Of a DNA stretch of 64,000 nt, positions 53,674 to 62,507 are shown piece by piece (position 1 is the first letter of the stretch; each line of letters starts with the position of its first letter). The translations under genes and the position numbers were made by a program. The notes below the pieces were generated by a model. It worked only from the letters and a program-made list of their open reading frames with translations, had not been told where the DNA came from and searched no databases. The stretch lies in the NCBI RefSeq assembly GCF_030651745.1, contig NZ_JAUSCC010000052.1, positions 1 through 64,000 of the forward strand. The letters run 5' to 3'. This stretch comes from Methylophaga sp. (GTDB taxonomy: Bacteria > Pseudomonadota > Gammaproteobacteria > Nitrosococcales > Methylophagaceae).

Positions 53674-53886
53674 TTTTTATCTCATTAAGCGAAGGCGTAA
53701 AACCGCTGGTTTTTAATAATTCCTAGTGGGTTATACATTTTAAGTCCCCGACCAAGTCAAAACAAACCGATAACATAATCGATTGATTGTTTACTATTTA
53801 CTGTTTGTCTTGGAACAGTTTTTTTCAAAAAGACGCTCGACTAGATAACATTTGGTTGGTCAGATTGAAGCTGCCCAGCCAGATGC

Positions 53887-54975
53887 TCATCGATCAGATA
53901 AAACCGGCTCTGGTTTCAAAAATGGTGCTGGATCAACGGGGCCGCCTGAGTAAATCCCAAAGTGAAGATGCGGTGGCGTGGTGATGGCGTTGCCGGTGTT
54001 GCCCACATATCCAAGTATTTCACCTTTTTTAACCCTGTCGCCGGACTCAACTGCGAATGAATCCAGATGAGCGTAATAGTAACGTGCACTGCCAAGGCCG
54101 ATCATGCTGCCCGATAGCCAAACGTATTTTCCACCCCTGTCACCTGTACCTGTTCTGACATAGCCATCAACCACTGCTGTGACGGGTGTTCCCTTTTTTG
54201 CAAAGATATCCACGCCGTGATGCTGTCGCGCACCGCCATCGCGAGCAACACCAAAACCACTGCCTATATCACGCTGGGCTGCGCCTTCTACGGGGAATGG
54301 TAATGAACCTCCATTGGCAATCGCCAGAGAATATTCGGCATTGGCAAATAACTCGGGTTGAAGAACAAATCGGTAGTCGCCAGCTTTGGAGATAACCCGA
54401 CTTCTGCTTGTGTCATCAGTTTCCAGTTCCGTAACAGTTGACCATTCTTGGTCATTAATTCCGCGTTGTTCCAGGCTGGCATAAAGCCGATTGTCGGATG
54501 TATCCAGACGGGAAAGTTGCCATATCAGCCTCTCTCCTCTTTCAAGCGATAATTGATAGATGTGTGCCTCAACTTCATCCTCCGCAAAGGCTTCAACTGT
54601 GCGGTACCGACCACTAGCTTGCACAGGCTGAGTACCCGCCCTTTCAACAGCTTTTGTCCATCGTTGCCCAAGAGGACTATCCAACAATCCCGCCACTCGC
54701 AAACGCCAGACAAAAATATCCCTTGGGGACCAGCCCAGAATATCGAAAGCAACATAACGGATTGCGTTTTCACTGCTTTCAGCTGCGTTATGTCGCAGGT
54801 CATCACGAGCAATCAGAAGAGCAACGAGCCCAGCCAATAGGAAAATAAGTATCCAGGATCGTTTGATACGAGTCTTTGGCTTTATTGGGGTCAGCCCAAC
54901 ATTCTCATGTTCTGTCTGGACATTATCAGGTTCAGGCTTTTGCTCACCATCAGTTGTTTCGGTCGGGTCACTCAT
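53887..54975 (-). CDS. M23-family metallopeptidase (LytM-like), membrane-anchored
   Basis: 362 residues. A short cytosolic N-terminus precedes one membrane helix (RSWILIFLLAGLVALLIARDD), then ~150 residues of periplasmic linker. The C-terminal LytM domain has H (QHHGVDIFA), D (VDIF) and the HxH pair (PPHLHFGIY), all zinc ligands. Such enzymes cut peptidoglycan stem peptides or activate amidases. Its last 35 codons are duplicated at 52912-53017. Single gene; no amidase nearby. Confidence 0.85.
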   Translation of the reverse strand: MSDPTETTDGEQKPEPDNVQTEHENVGLTPIKPKTRIKRSWILIFLLAGLVALLIARDDLRHNAAESSENAIRYVAFDILGWSPRDIFVWRLRVAGLLDSPLGQRWTKAVERAGTQPVQASGRYRTVEAFAEDEVEAHIYQLSLERGERLIWQLSRLDTSDNRLYASLEQRGINDQEWSTVTELETDDTSRSRVISKAGDYRFVLQPELFANAEYSLAIANGGSLPFPVEGAAQRDIGSGFGVARDGGARQHHGVDIFAKKGTPVTAVVDGYVRTGTGDRGGKYVWLSGSMIGLGSARYYYAHLDSFAVESGDRVKKGEILGYVGNTGNAITTPPHLHFGIYSGGPVDPAPFLKPEPVLSDR

Positions 54976-55172
54976 ACCAACTTTTATCTCTTCATAGATT
55001 ATTGATATGACAACTCTATGGATGAATGGTCTTAGGCGATATGATTGAGGTTAAACCTAGCTTTTATTTGACTTGCATCGTCGGACAAAACGCACTAATT
55101 AACAAAGACATTTGCAGTGGTCGGTCTGAAATTTCACTTAACATTTTGTGCAGGAATATTAAATATTATGTT

Positions 55173-55448
55173 TTAAGCATACTCACACATCTGCTCTTGG
55201 TAATTGTAGCTACCACCAGAATCTAAACAGGTATCAACTTTCATGAAGGTACTATTCATAAACAAGTAGCTTGCGCCACCGCCTATTAATGCGATACCTA
55301 AAAATACAGCCCAAAGACCTCTGATGTAGAACGATGGCTTAAACCCTTGCCAGCCAACACCCACCTCTCTTCGAAAGCACCAATAGAAACCAGTTACAAT
55401 AATTCCTATTGCCATTAGATCAAGCCAATGATGATTCACCCAATCCAT
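55173..55448 (-). CDS. Small membrane protein of unknown function
   Basis: 91 residues with two helices (LMAIGIIVTGFYWCF and FYIRGLWAVFLGIALIGGGASYLFM) and a short Cys-containing tail (TCLDSGGSYNYQEQMCEY), where two Cys could pair or hold a lipid-exposed group. ATG 55448 has GAGAGG upstream. No family known; a tail with D-S-G-G-S-Y-x-Y also occurs in other small bacterial membrane proteins. Nothing links it to its neighbours. Confidence 0.5.
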   Translation of the reverse strand: MDWVNHHWLDLMAIGIIVTGFYWCFRREVGVGWQGFKPSFYIRGLWAVFLGIALIGGGASYLFMNSTFMKVDTCLDSGGSYNYQEQMCEYA

Positions 55449-55523
55449 ATTTTCCTCTCAGAACGTTTTAATCACATCACCCAATAAATTTAGAGCGGCA
55501 GCGGTAAATTTGGTCGGCTTGAT

Positions 55524-55934
55524 TCACTGGTTATGCGCCACAATCCACCACCAGATTACAGCGGATGGGATGCTAGCCACTGCTGCGGTGAGCGCGATAA
55601 CTAAACCTGATAGAAAAGACGAAACCCATGGAAAAAAACCAATAATACTGCCAATAACTATTGCTGGTGTGATGAGAACCACTACAGCTCCTGCAGAAAG
55701 CGCGAAAGCACCGGCAATAAATTTCAGTGGCGTACAAAGGCCCTTTGATAAAAGATATTGCCCACACGCCCATGTAGTAGCGACTGCAATGATGAACAGA
55801 ACTGGCGCGATGGCCACGCCTCTTTGCCAAGAATCATTAGCATCTGGATCAGAATGTGTGAGCAACGCGAGCATAACTAGAAGGAAGAACAGCACCGTAG
55901 CCAATACACTTGCAATAGCTTCACGAAATAGCAA
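55524..55934 (-). CDS. Multi-pass membrane protein of unknown function
   Basis: 136 residues, TTG start at 55934 with GGAGG 5 bases upstream, which supports a real gene. Four hydrophobic helices (AIASVLATVLFFLLVMLALL; APVLFIIAVATTWACGQYLL; IAGAFALSAGAVVVLITPAIVIGSIIGFF; LSGLVIALTAAVASIPSAVIWWWIV). No recognised motif. It lies in the small-gene stretch before the toxin-antitoxin genes and could be a relic of an accessory element. Confidence 0.45.
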   Translation of the reverse strand: MLFREAIASVLATVLFFLLVMLALLTHSDPDANDSWQRGVAIAPVLFIIAVATTWACGQYLLSKGLCTPLKFIAGAFALSAGAVVVLITPAIVIGSIIGFFPWVSSFLSGLVIALTAAVASIPSAVIWWWIVAHNQ

Positions 55935-55994
55935 CCCTGCCTCCTTGTTTGCATAACAGCATGTTAATGATTGATGTCGTTGGCCACATAATAA

Positions 55995-56198
55995 TTATTG
56001 CCACTCAATCTTTATGTGACTGGGCACAGTCTCACGCAGATAGAGATTAATAAGACTTTGATAAGGAATATTTTTTTCTTCAGCGAGATTCTTGAAATAC
56101 TCCACAGTATCGTCATCAAGCCGGATCGTAACCTGCTTTTTGAGTTTCTTGGCGTATGGATTTTTGGCTGATTCAGAAAAATCGTAATGCTCACGCAT
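55995..56198 (-). CDS. Orphan BrnA/CopG-type antitoxin
   Basis: 67 residues with MREHYDFSESAKNPYAKKLKKQ then VTIRLDDDTVEYFKNLAEEKNIPYQSLINLYLRE, which is the BrnA-like ribbon-helix-helix family. Members usually follow a BrnT toxin gene; between this gene and 56292 there is room for none. So the antitoxin stands alone, perhaps to protect against a BrnT elsewhere or after loss of its toxin. Start ATG 56198. HigBA lies just upstream, a different family. Confidence 0.8.
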   Translation of the reverse strand: MREHYDFSESAKNPYAKKLKKQVTIRLDDDTVEYFKNLAEEKNIPYQSLINLYLRETVPSHIKIEWQ

Positions 56199-56292
56199 GT
56201 CTTGTCTATATCATTATTCATAAATAATGATCTGCATAAGGTCTGGCTTTGCGACACACCGAAACTTAGGTAAATCCAACAACAAACTCGTA

Positions 56293-56592
56293 TTACCCCC
56301 TCATTTCGAGGTCTTCCCGGATCACTTCCGGGTGACGAGATGCGATATCAATCAACGCTTTAGCTGGTCCCGAAGGTTTACGACGCCCCTGCTCCCACTC
56401 CTGCAAGGTCCGTGGAGAAATATGAAGTACTTCTGCAAACTCTATTTGTGTCAGGCCGGTTTTACTCCGCGCCTCTGCTACCTCATTGGGTTCCACACGA
56501 CTTACCCGCGCAGCTTTGCCCGCTTTCATTTCTTTGATTGATTGAAGCAGCTTGTTACCAAGCTCTTCCGCACTCAATGTTTCGTTACTCAT
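56293..56592 (-). CDS. higA: HigA-type antitoxin (XRE helix-turn-helix)
   Basis: 99 residues from ATG 56592 (MSNETL); the longer frame to 56607 would start in the toxin gene without support. An N-terminal toxin-binding region (EELGNKLLQSIKEMKAGKAARV) is followed by the XRE helix-turn-helix (VAEARSKTGLTQIEFAEVLHISPRTLQEWEQGRRKP, residues ~40-75). Toxin first, antitoxin second, an 8-bp overlap, which is the HigBA order. It should repress the operon. Confidence 0.85.
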   Translation of the reverse strand: MSNETLSAEELGNKLLQSIKEMKAGKAARVSRVEPNEVAEARSKTGLTQIEFAEVLHISPRTLQEWEQGRRKPSGPAKALIDIASRHPEVIREDLEMRG

Positions 56593-56899
56593 TTTCCAGT
56601 ACCTCACGAATGGATTTCAGGATATGTGCGGGGATGTTCTCCTTGACGGCTTTTTTGTAGATCACTAATAACCAGATCTCTCCATTTGCCAACTTAGTGA
56701 AGTAAATAACACGTACCCCACCTCGCTTCCCTGAACCCGCAACCGACCAACGAACCTTTCTACATCCACCGCTACCAGGAATTGGATCACCAATCTCTGG
56801 ATTGGCAGCCAGCCATGCAAAGAAAGCATTACGCTCCTCTTCAGTCCATATTTTATTAGCGTCCGCTTCAAATGTAGGAGTTTCAATGATCGTATACAT
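56585..56899 (-). CDS. higB: HigB/RelE-type toxin
   Basis: 104 residues of RelE/HigB2 type: ETPTFEADANKIWTEEERNAFFAWLAANPEIGDPIPGSGGCRKVRWS then GKRGGVRVIYF and IWLLVIYKKAVKENI. The basic and aromatic residues (R, K, Y/F) expected for ribosome-dependent mRNA cleavage are in the R-K-V-R-W and Y-K-K segments. Start ATG 56899. It is the first gene of the operon with higA. Confidence 0.85.
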   Translation of the reverse strand: MYTIIETPTFEADANKIWTEEERNAFFAWLAANPEIGDPIPGSGGCRKVRWSVAGSGKRGGVRVIYFTKLANGEIWLLVIYKKAVKENIPAHILKSIREVLENE

Positions 56900-57111
56900 A
56901 ACGGTAAATATACGTCATTGACGGAGTTTTGCAAGAAGGATAATTGAGTGAAAAATATTTGGTCTGAAACTACTTGGTGAAATAGGCGGATTAAGAACCT
57001 CATCCAGATAAGATCAGCCCCCGCCCCCCTTTCCTCTCTGGAATTTTGGCACTGTAAAAACTTTTCGCTTATGCTGTGTCTAACCAAACGTTATTTATTG
57101 GCAATTGTTTA

Positions 57112-57462
57112 ATGACAAAACCACAGTCTCTTTTTCATTATTTGCTTATCGGCTTCTTTATGATTTCGATGCTGATGCCTGCTGCGCATGCAGGAAATAA
57201 TGATATGCCTGTGCACCATGAAATGAGTCAGCAACAGCACGATTGCCATTCCAATACTGAAGCTCAACACAAGCACGATGCCAGTTCTCATTGCGCCAGT
57301 GATAATTGTCAGTGTGCAACAGCCAATTGTCATGCCTCCGTTGTATTAGGTTTTCAACCTATTTTTATGGCCTCCCTCTATTCGCAAAGCCGTTTGGCAA
57401 TTACAGCCGAACAACTTGTGAGCCAAAACCCTCCTCAATTCGAACGTCCACCGCGAAGCTAA
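57112..57462 (+). CDS. CopL-like exported metal-binding protein
   Basis: 116 residues from ATG 57112; the frame from 57076 begins before any ribosome site. A signal peptide (LLIGFFMISMLMPAAHA) is followed by a His/Cys-rich part (DMPVHHEMSQQQHDCHSN, HKHDASSHCASDNCQCATANCHAS) able to bind copper, then a short C-terminus (LVSQNPPQFERPPRS). This is the CopL family plan; CopL is needed for copper-induced copAB expression in Xanthomonas. It stands directly upstream of copA with 60 bp, as in copLAB clusters. The role in regulation is by analogy. Confidence 0.75.
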   Translation: MTKPQSLFHYLLIGFFMISMLMPAAHAGNNDMPVHHEMSQQQHDCHSNTEAQHKHDASSHCASDNCQCATANCHASVVLGFQPIFMASLYSQSRLAITAEQLVSQNPPQFERPPRS

Positions 57463-57522
57463 TCCTCTAGTTCAAACCGGTATCTACGGATACCCAATCG
57501 AAACTCTCTGAGGATAGATCTC

Positions 57523-59199
57523 ATGAAACAATTTAGTCGCTGGCTGATCGCTATTTCAGCCGCATTACTCCACAACCCTGTCATTGCAAGTGTGACGGAA
57601 TACACGCTGGTCATTGACCGCGAACCGGTCAACATTACTGGCAAAGCCGTAGAACGCATCACTATCAACGGTGGCATCCCCGGTCCGATTATGGAGTTTA
57701 CCGAAGGTGACGAAGCGGTTATCCACGTTATTAATAAACTCGACGAGCCAACTTCTGTTCATTGGCATGGATTATTACTGCCGCCAGAAATGGATGGTGT
57801 ACCAGGTCTGAGTGACTTTAAAGCCATCGAAGCTGGTGATACGTTCACCTATCGTTTTACTCTTCGTCAAAATGGCACTTACTGGTATCACGCCCACAGT
57901 GGTTCACAGGAACAGGATGGTCATTACGGCGCGTTGGTGATTTATCCCAAGGACGAACCGGTCGTTCAAGCCGATCGGGATTATGTGGTGTTACTGTCTG
58001 ATTTCAGTAATGAAACCGGTCAGCAAATTTTCGGCAATCTGAAAAAAAGCCCGCATTACTATAATTATGCTCAACGTACTGTCGGTGATTTCTTCGGAGA
58101 AGTACGTGAAAAAGGCTTTAAATCTGCATGGAGCAATGCCCGTGATTGGGGGCAGATGCGAATGTCGCCTACCGATCTGGCAGATGTCAGCTACGACGCT
58201 TTTCTGTTGAATGGCAAAACCAACGAGCAGAACTGGACTGGTCTTTTCAAGCCTGGCGAACGGGTGCGATTACGCTTTATCAATGCCTCGGCCATGTCGA
58301 TGTATGACGTGCGGATTCCCGGTTTACAAATGACTGTTATTCAGGCTGATGGACAATATATTGAGCCAGTGACGGTTGATGAATTTCGCTTTGCTGTAGC
58401 TGAAACCTATGATGTGATTGTGACGCCACAAGCCGATCAAGCATACACCATCGCGGCAGAATCTATTGATCGTACCGGTTTTGCTTTGGGTACTTTAGCC
58501 CCAAGAGAAGGTATGAAAGGTCTGGTTCCAGCCCATCGACCGCGTTCATTGTTAACCATGGCCGATATGGGGCATGACATGGATCATAGTGGCCATGATA
58601 TGAGTGACGCTTCTCAAGGCATGGATCATAGCGGACATGATATGCAAGACGATGAACCGGCTGAAATGCAAAGTGGCTGGGCCGATGCCAGTACACCAAA
58701 GGGACATAAAGCACTGCAATACAGTGATTTACGAGCACTTGGAACACAAACCGATCTACGTCCTGCCGAACGGGAAATTGTAGTGACCTTGGGCGGCACC
58801 ATGGAACGGTTTATCTGGACCTTAAATGGTCATAAATTCGGTGATCCGGGTTTTGAGCCAATCAAACTTAACTATGGTGAACGAGTCAGGCTGATCTTTA
58901 AAAATGAAACCATGATGGCGCATCCGATGCATCTGCATGGCATGTTTGTGCAGCTGGAAAATGGTCAACCGGGTGAAAAGTTACCCAACAAACACACGGT
59001 TAATGTTGCACCAGGCACCGAATATTCCGTACTACTGACAGCTGATGAGCCGGGCGAATGGGCGTTTCATTGTCATCTGCTGTATCACATGTCTGCTGGC
59101 ATGATGTCTACAGTGGTCGTCGCCGAGTTTGATGAAGATGATTTGCCCGCCTCTCAACCAGCACATCACGACATGGGAGGTCACCATGAGCATCACTAA
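57523..59199 (+). CDS. copA: Multicopper oxidase CopA
   Basis: 558 residues. Three cupredoxin domains with all copper ligands: HWHG (83-86), HAHSG (~125), HPMHLHG (~467) and HCHLLYHMSAGM (~515-526), so the type 1 and trinuclear sites are complete. The middle Met/His-rich insert (MGHDMDHSGHDMSDASQGMD...) is the CopA copper-binding loop. The signal peptide has no twin Arg (KQFSRWLI), unlike the usual Tat-exported CopA. Oxidation of Cu(I) and binding in the periplasm confer copper resistance. copB overlaps its end by 14 bp. Confidence 0.93.
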   Translation: MKQFSRWLIAISAALLHNPVIASVTEYTLVIDREPVNITGKAVERITINGGIPGPIMEFTEGDEAVIHVINKLDEPTSVHWHGLLLPPEMDGVPGLSDFKAIEAGDTFTYRFTLRQNGTYWYHAHSGSQEQDGHYGALVIYPKDEPVVQADRDYVVLLSDFSNETGQQIFGNLKKSPHYYNYAQRTVGDFFGEVREKGFKSAWSNARDWGQMRMSPTDLADVSYDAFLLNGKTNEQNWTGLFKPGERVRLRFINASAMSMYDVRIPGLQMTVIQADGQYIEPVTVDEFRFAVAETYDVIVTPQADQAYTIAAESIDRTGFALGTLAPREGMKGLVPAHRPRSLLTMADMGHDMDHSGHDMSDASQGMDHSGHDMQDDEPAEMQSGWADASTPKGHKALQYSDLRALGTQTDLRPAEREIVVTLGGTMERFIWTLNGHKFGDPGFEPIKLNYGERVRLIFKNETMMAHPMHLHGMFVQLENGQPGEKLPNKHTVNVAPGTEYSVLLTADEPGEWAFHCHLLYHMSAGMMSTVVVAEFDEDDLPASQPAHHDMGGHHEHH

Positions 59200-59914
59200 A
59201 TCTAATCTGCTAGTCACATTGCTATTGAGCCTGTTTATTTCCAGCAGCCATGCCGATGATAATCATGATGGGCATGGGCACGAGCATGAATCACACATCT
59301 TCCATGCCTTATGGTTTGAAGCACAACATGGCGGTGGCAGTGAAGGTGATAAAACCCATATTGAATGGGATGGCTGGATCGGTGGAGATACCCACAAACT
59401 CTGGCTGAAAGGTGAACTGGAAGGCCATAAAGGCAAACTGGAAGAAAGTGAAGTCTGGGCTTTGTATAGCCGGAATGTGCACGATTTCTGGGATGCCCAG
59501 CTGGGTCTGAGAGTGGATACTCAACCTGAATCCACCCGTTATTTAACACTGGGTTTTACTGGATTGGCGCCCTATCTGTTTGAAACTCAGGCACATCTGT
59601 TTATCAGTGATTATGGTGATGTCAGCGCCAGGCTGAAACAGAAAAACCATCTGCTGTTCACCCAGCGTTTTGGCTTTGAACCCTACTACCAACTGGACTT
59701 TACTGCTCAGAATGTTGAACGTCAGGAGTTAGGCAGAGGCTTAAGTGAAGGTGAAATCGGCATCAAACTGTTTTATGAGATCACCCGTAAAGTTGTGCCG
59801 TATCTGGATCTCAAATACGAACGCAAATTCGGTCGCACCGCCTCCATCGCCAGAAATGCTGATGAAAGCGAAGAAGACTGGATTGCTTCGGTAGGCATCA
59901 AACTGCTTTTCTAA
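59186..59914 (+). CDS. copB: Copper resistance outer-membrane protein CopB
   Basis: 242 residues from ATG 59186, which has GGGAGG 5-7 bases upstream; the frame from 59129 lies inside copA. The signal peptide (to SSHA) is followed by a short His-rich start (DDNHDGHGHEHESHIFHALWFEAQHG), then a beta-barrel with WDGWIGGDTHKLWLKGELEG, LGLRVDTQPESTRYLTLGFTG, a C-terminal strand pattern and final F, as in CopB. It would sequester copper at the outer membrane and is translated with copA. The N-terminal His/Met region is shorter than in Pseudomonas CopB. Confidence 0.92.
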   Translation: MSITKSNLLVTLLLSLFISSSHADDNHDGHGHEHESHIFHALWFEAQHGGGSEGDKTHIEWDGWIGGDTHKLWLKGELEGHKGKLEESEVWALYSRNVHDFWDAQLGLRVDTQPESTRYLTLGFTGLAPYLFETQAHLFISDYGDVSARLKQKNHLLFTQRFGFEPYYQLDFTAQNVERQELGRGLSEGEIGIKLFYEITRKVVPYLDLKYERKFGRTASIARNADESEEDWIASVGIKLLF

Positions 59915-59938
59915 AACAACTCGTTAACGCACAAACCT

Positions 59939-59963
59939 CGTTCCCATGCTCCGCGTGGGAACG
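59939..59963. repeat. REP-like palindrome, copy 1
   Basis: Near-perfect palindrome CGTTCCCA-tgctccgcg-TGGGAACG just after copB. The same class of element returns at 62454-62478, and such GTTCCCACGC palindromes are dispersed in many bacterial genomes. Confidence 0.75.
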
Positions 59964-60097
59964 CCGGTTTTCCAAACAAAATCATCATTTACTTATAAAG
60001 TGCGTGATTTCACCCACACCTGCTCGAAATCCCACAATTTTTATAATGTCATATTGCTTATTCTTGGTTTAACTTTTTAAACCGGGATAACAGCAAC

Positions 60098-62323
60098 ATG
60101 AAAAAACATCTCTCTCCCCTGGCTTTAATGATACTGACAGGTTTGGCCCATTCTCCTGCGTACGCCGTTCATCAACACGATGAGGAGATGCTGGATAAAG
60201 TGACAGTTACAGGGACTTCTGTACCTACGGTCGACAGCACTAATTTAAGTGAAAAAGACATCAGTGCCCAACGGGCTTATAAGTCTGATACCGCAGCATT
60301 TATCAATGATATGGCGGGCATGTCGATGTATGCGGGTGGTGGTGTTTCAGGTCTGCCATTTATGCGTGGTTTTGCCGATGATCGGCTGCGGATCAAAGTT
60401 GATGGTATGGATTTGATTTCGGCCTGTGCCAATCATATGAATCCCCCCCTGTCCTATCTCGCTCCATCACGTGTTTCAGAGATTCAGGTGTATTCGGGCA
60501 TTGCACCGGTAAGCCTGGGTGGAGACAGTATTGGTGGCACCATTATCGCCAAGTCCAAACAACCGGAATTTGCAGCTGAAGGCCAGACATTAAGCAAAGG
60601 TGAAATCGGTAGTTACTATCGCAGCAATGGTGATGCCCGTGGCGCTCACCTCTCCACGACTTTGGCATCAGAAGACTTCAGTATCACTTACACCGGCTCC
60701 ACTGCCAAAGCGAATAATTATGATGCCGGTGGCAATTTCAAACCGGCAGGTAATGCTGCTGTCGATCGCCGATCATTAGATGCAGATGAAGTTGGCTCAT
60801 CCGCTTATGAAAGCCGTAACCATGCGATTGATCTGGCGTATAAACTGGATAACCACCAGCTGCAGCTCAAATTTGCCCATCAGGACATTCCATATCAAGG
60901 CTGGCCCAATCAGCGTATGGATATGACGGAAAACCGTAGCAATCAAATTAACTTTATCTATAACGGCCTGTTCGACTGGGGCTCACTGGAAACATCGCTT
61001 TACCGTGAAAAAACCCATCACAAAATGCAGTTTGGTGATGACAAGCAATTCCTCTATGGCACCGGAATGATGACCGCCTTGGGTATGCCGATGGAAACTG
61101 AAGGCGATAACCGAGGCCTATCGGTTAAAGCCGAAATCAACGCAAACCAACGCGATCTGTTCCGTGTTGGTGCTGATTTGCAACGTTATCGTCTGGATGA
61201 TTTCTGGGAAGCTTCCGGTGGCATGATGATGGCACCCAATACTTTCTGGAATATTAATAATGGTGAGCGGGATCGTTACGGCATATTTGCCGAATGGGAA
61301 GCCGCCTGGAACAGCCAATGGACTACCGTGGCGGGTATTCGCCATGAAACCGTCAAGATGGATGCTGGTGAGGTGCAAGGTTATAACACTAATATGATGA
61401 TGTATCAGGCGGCTGCGGATGCGTTTAATGCCAGTGACCGTGACATCACCGATCATAATATTGATGCGACCTTGCTTGCCCGCTTTGCCCCATCGGCTAC
61501 TCACGATTATGAATTCGGCTACGCCCAGAAAACCCGTTCGCCCAACTTATATGAACGCTTTGCCTGGTCAACCAATGGTATGGCGATGCGTATGGTTAAT
61601 CTGGTAGGTGATGGCAATGGTTATGTGGGCAATGTGGATCTGGATCCAGAAATCGCCCACACATTAAGCTTTACCGCCAATTTCCATGATGCCAAACAAC
61701 ACGATTGGCATGTGTCACTCACACCGTATATCTCCTATGTAGATGACTTTATTGACGCAGAACGCTGTAGCACGGGTGGTGGCGCTTGTACAGCTGCCAA
61801 CCTGACTACTGCAAATGATTTTGTCTATCTGCAATACCAGAATGTCTCAGCCAAACTTTATGGTATGGATGTATCGGGTTTCAAAACACTTTATCAGTCT
61901 GAAAAATGGGGACAAATTAGCGGTACCGCCACACTGAGTTACATCCGGGGTAAAAACCGTGATACCGGCGATGATTTGTATAACATCATGCCGCTGAACT
62001 CGACTTTATCGCTGGAGCACAGCAAAAACGGCTGGCGTAATAATGTTGAATGGGTGCTGGTCGCCGGTAAAGACAAGGTCAACAGTGAACGCAACGAAAT
62101 GGAAACCGCCGGTTATGGTCTGGTGAATTTGCGTACCAGTTATGAATGGAAGCAGGCACGTGTCGATTTTGGTATGGAAAACGTATTTGATCGCCTCTAC
62201 AGTCATCCACTTTCAGGAGCGTATTTAGGTCAAGGAGCCACGATGAACACATCGGTTCCATGGGGTGTAACCGTACCGGGAATGGGCAGATCGGTTTATG
62301 CCGGTTTGACGTTGAAATTCTGA
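60098..62323 (+). CDS. oprC: OprC/NosA-type TonB-dependent copper receptor
   Basis: 741 residues. Signal peptide (to AYA), a short HQHDEE start, the plug domain and a 22-strand barrel ending in F (YAGLTLKF). The plug loop CANHMNPPLSY (residues 110-120) has C110-x3-M114, the copper-binding pair of OprC; the following APSRVSEIQVYSGIAPVSLGGDSIGGTI is the NosA/OprC signature. It would take up copper or a copper complex with TonB energy, or move copper for nitrous-oxide reductase. Downstream of copLAB, so the cluster pairs import with defence. A terminator follows. Confidence 0.88.
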   Translation: MKKHLSPLALMILTGLAHSPAYAVHQHDEEMLDKVTVTGTSVPTVDSTNLSEKDISAQRAYKSDTAAFINDMAGMSMYAGGGVSGLPFMRGFADDRLRIKVDGMDLISACANHMNPPLSYLAPSRVSEIQVYSGIAPVSLGGDSIGGTIIAKSKQPEFAAEGQTLSKGEIGSYYRSNGDARGAHLSTTLASEDFSITYTGSTAKANNYDAGGNFKPAGNAAVDRRSLDADEVGSSAYESRNHAIDLAYKLDNHQLQLKFAHQDIPYQGWPNQRMDMTENRSNQINFIYNGLFDWGSLETSLYREKTHHKMQFGDDKQFLYGTGMMTALGMPMETEGDNRGLSVKAEINANQRDLFRVGADLQRYRLDDFWEASGGMMMAPNTFWNINNGERDRYGIFAEWEAAWNSQWTTVAGIRHETVKMDAGEVQGYNTNMMMYQAAADAFNASDRDITDHNIDATLLARFAPSATHDYEFGYAQKTRSPNLYERFAWSTNGMAMRMVNLVGDGNGYVGNVDLDPEIAHTLSFTANFHDAKQHDWHVSLTPYISYVDDFIDAERCSTGGGACTAANLTTANDFVYLQYQNVSAKLYGMDVSGFKTLYQSEKWGQISGTATLSYIRGKNRDTGDDLYNIMPLNSTLSLEHSKNGWRNNVEWVLVAGKDKVNSERNEMETAGYGLVNLRTSYEWKQARVDFGMENVFDRLYSHPLSGAYLGQGATMNTSVPWGVTVPGMGRSVYAGLTLKF

Positions 62324-62389
62324 TATTTCACAAACACAGTAACCGCTGAAATGTGAACTGTTAAACAGATATTTTTACCCATAAACTTA

Positions 62390-62418
62390 GGGGGCAATCA
62401 CTGCCCCCTTTATTGTTT
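62390..62418 (+). terminator. Terminator of the OprC-like gene
   Basis: GGGGGCA/TGCCCCC stem with a 5-nt loop followed by TTTATTGTTTTT, about 65 bp after the stop. Confidence 0.85.
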
Positions 62419-62453
62419 TTCTCAACTTAGCGAGCATTTTTTTCGTTATTACT

Positions 62454-62478
62454 CGTTCCCACGCTCTGCGTGGGAACG
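62454..62478. repeat. REP-like palindrome, copy 2
   Basis: Perfect version of the palindrome at 59939: CGTTCCCACGC and its complement around TCT. The two copies flank the OprC-like gene with its terminator. Confidence 0.8.
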
Positions 62479-62507
62479 CATATTGACCCAGTTCGGTGAA
62501 TCGATGT

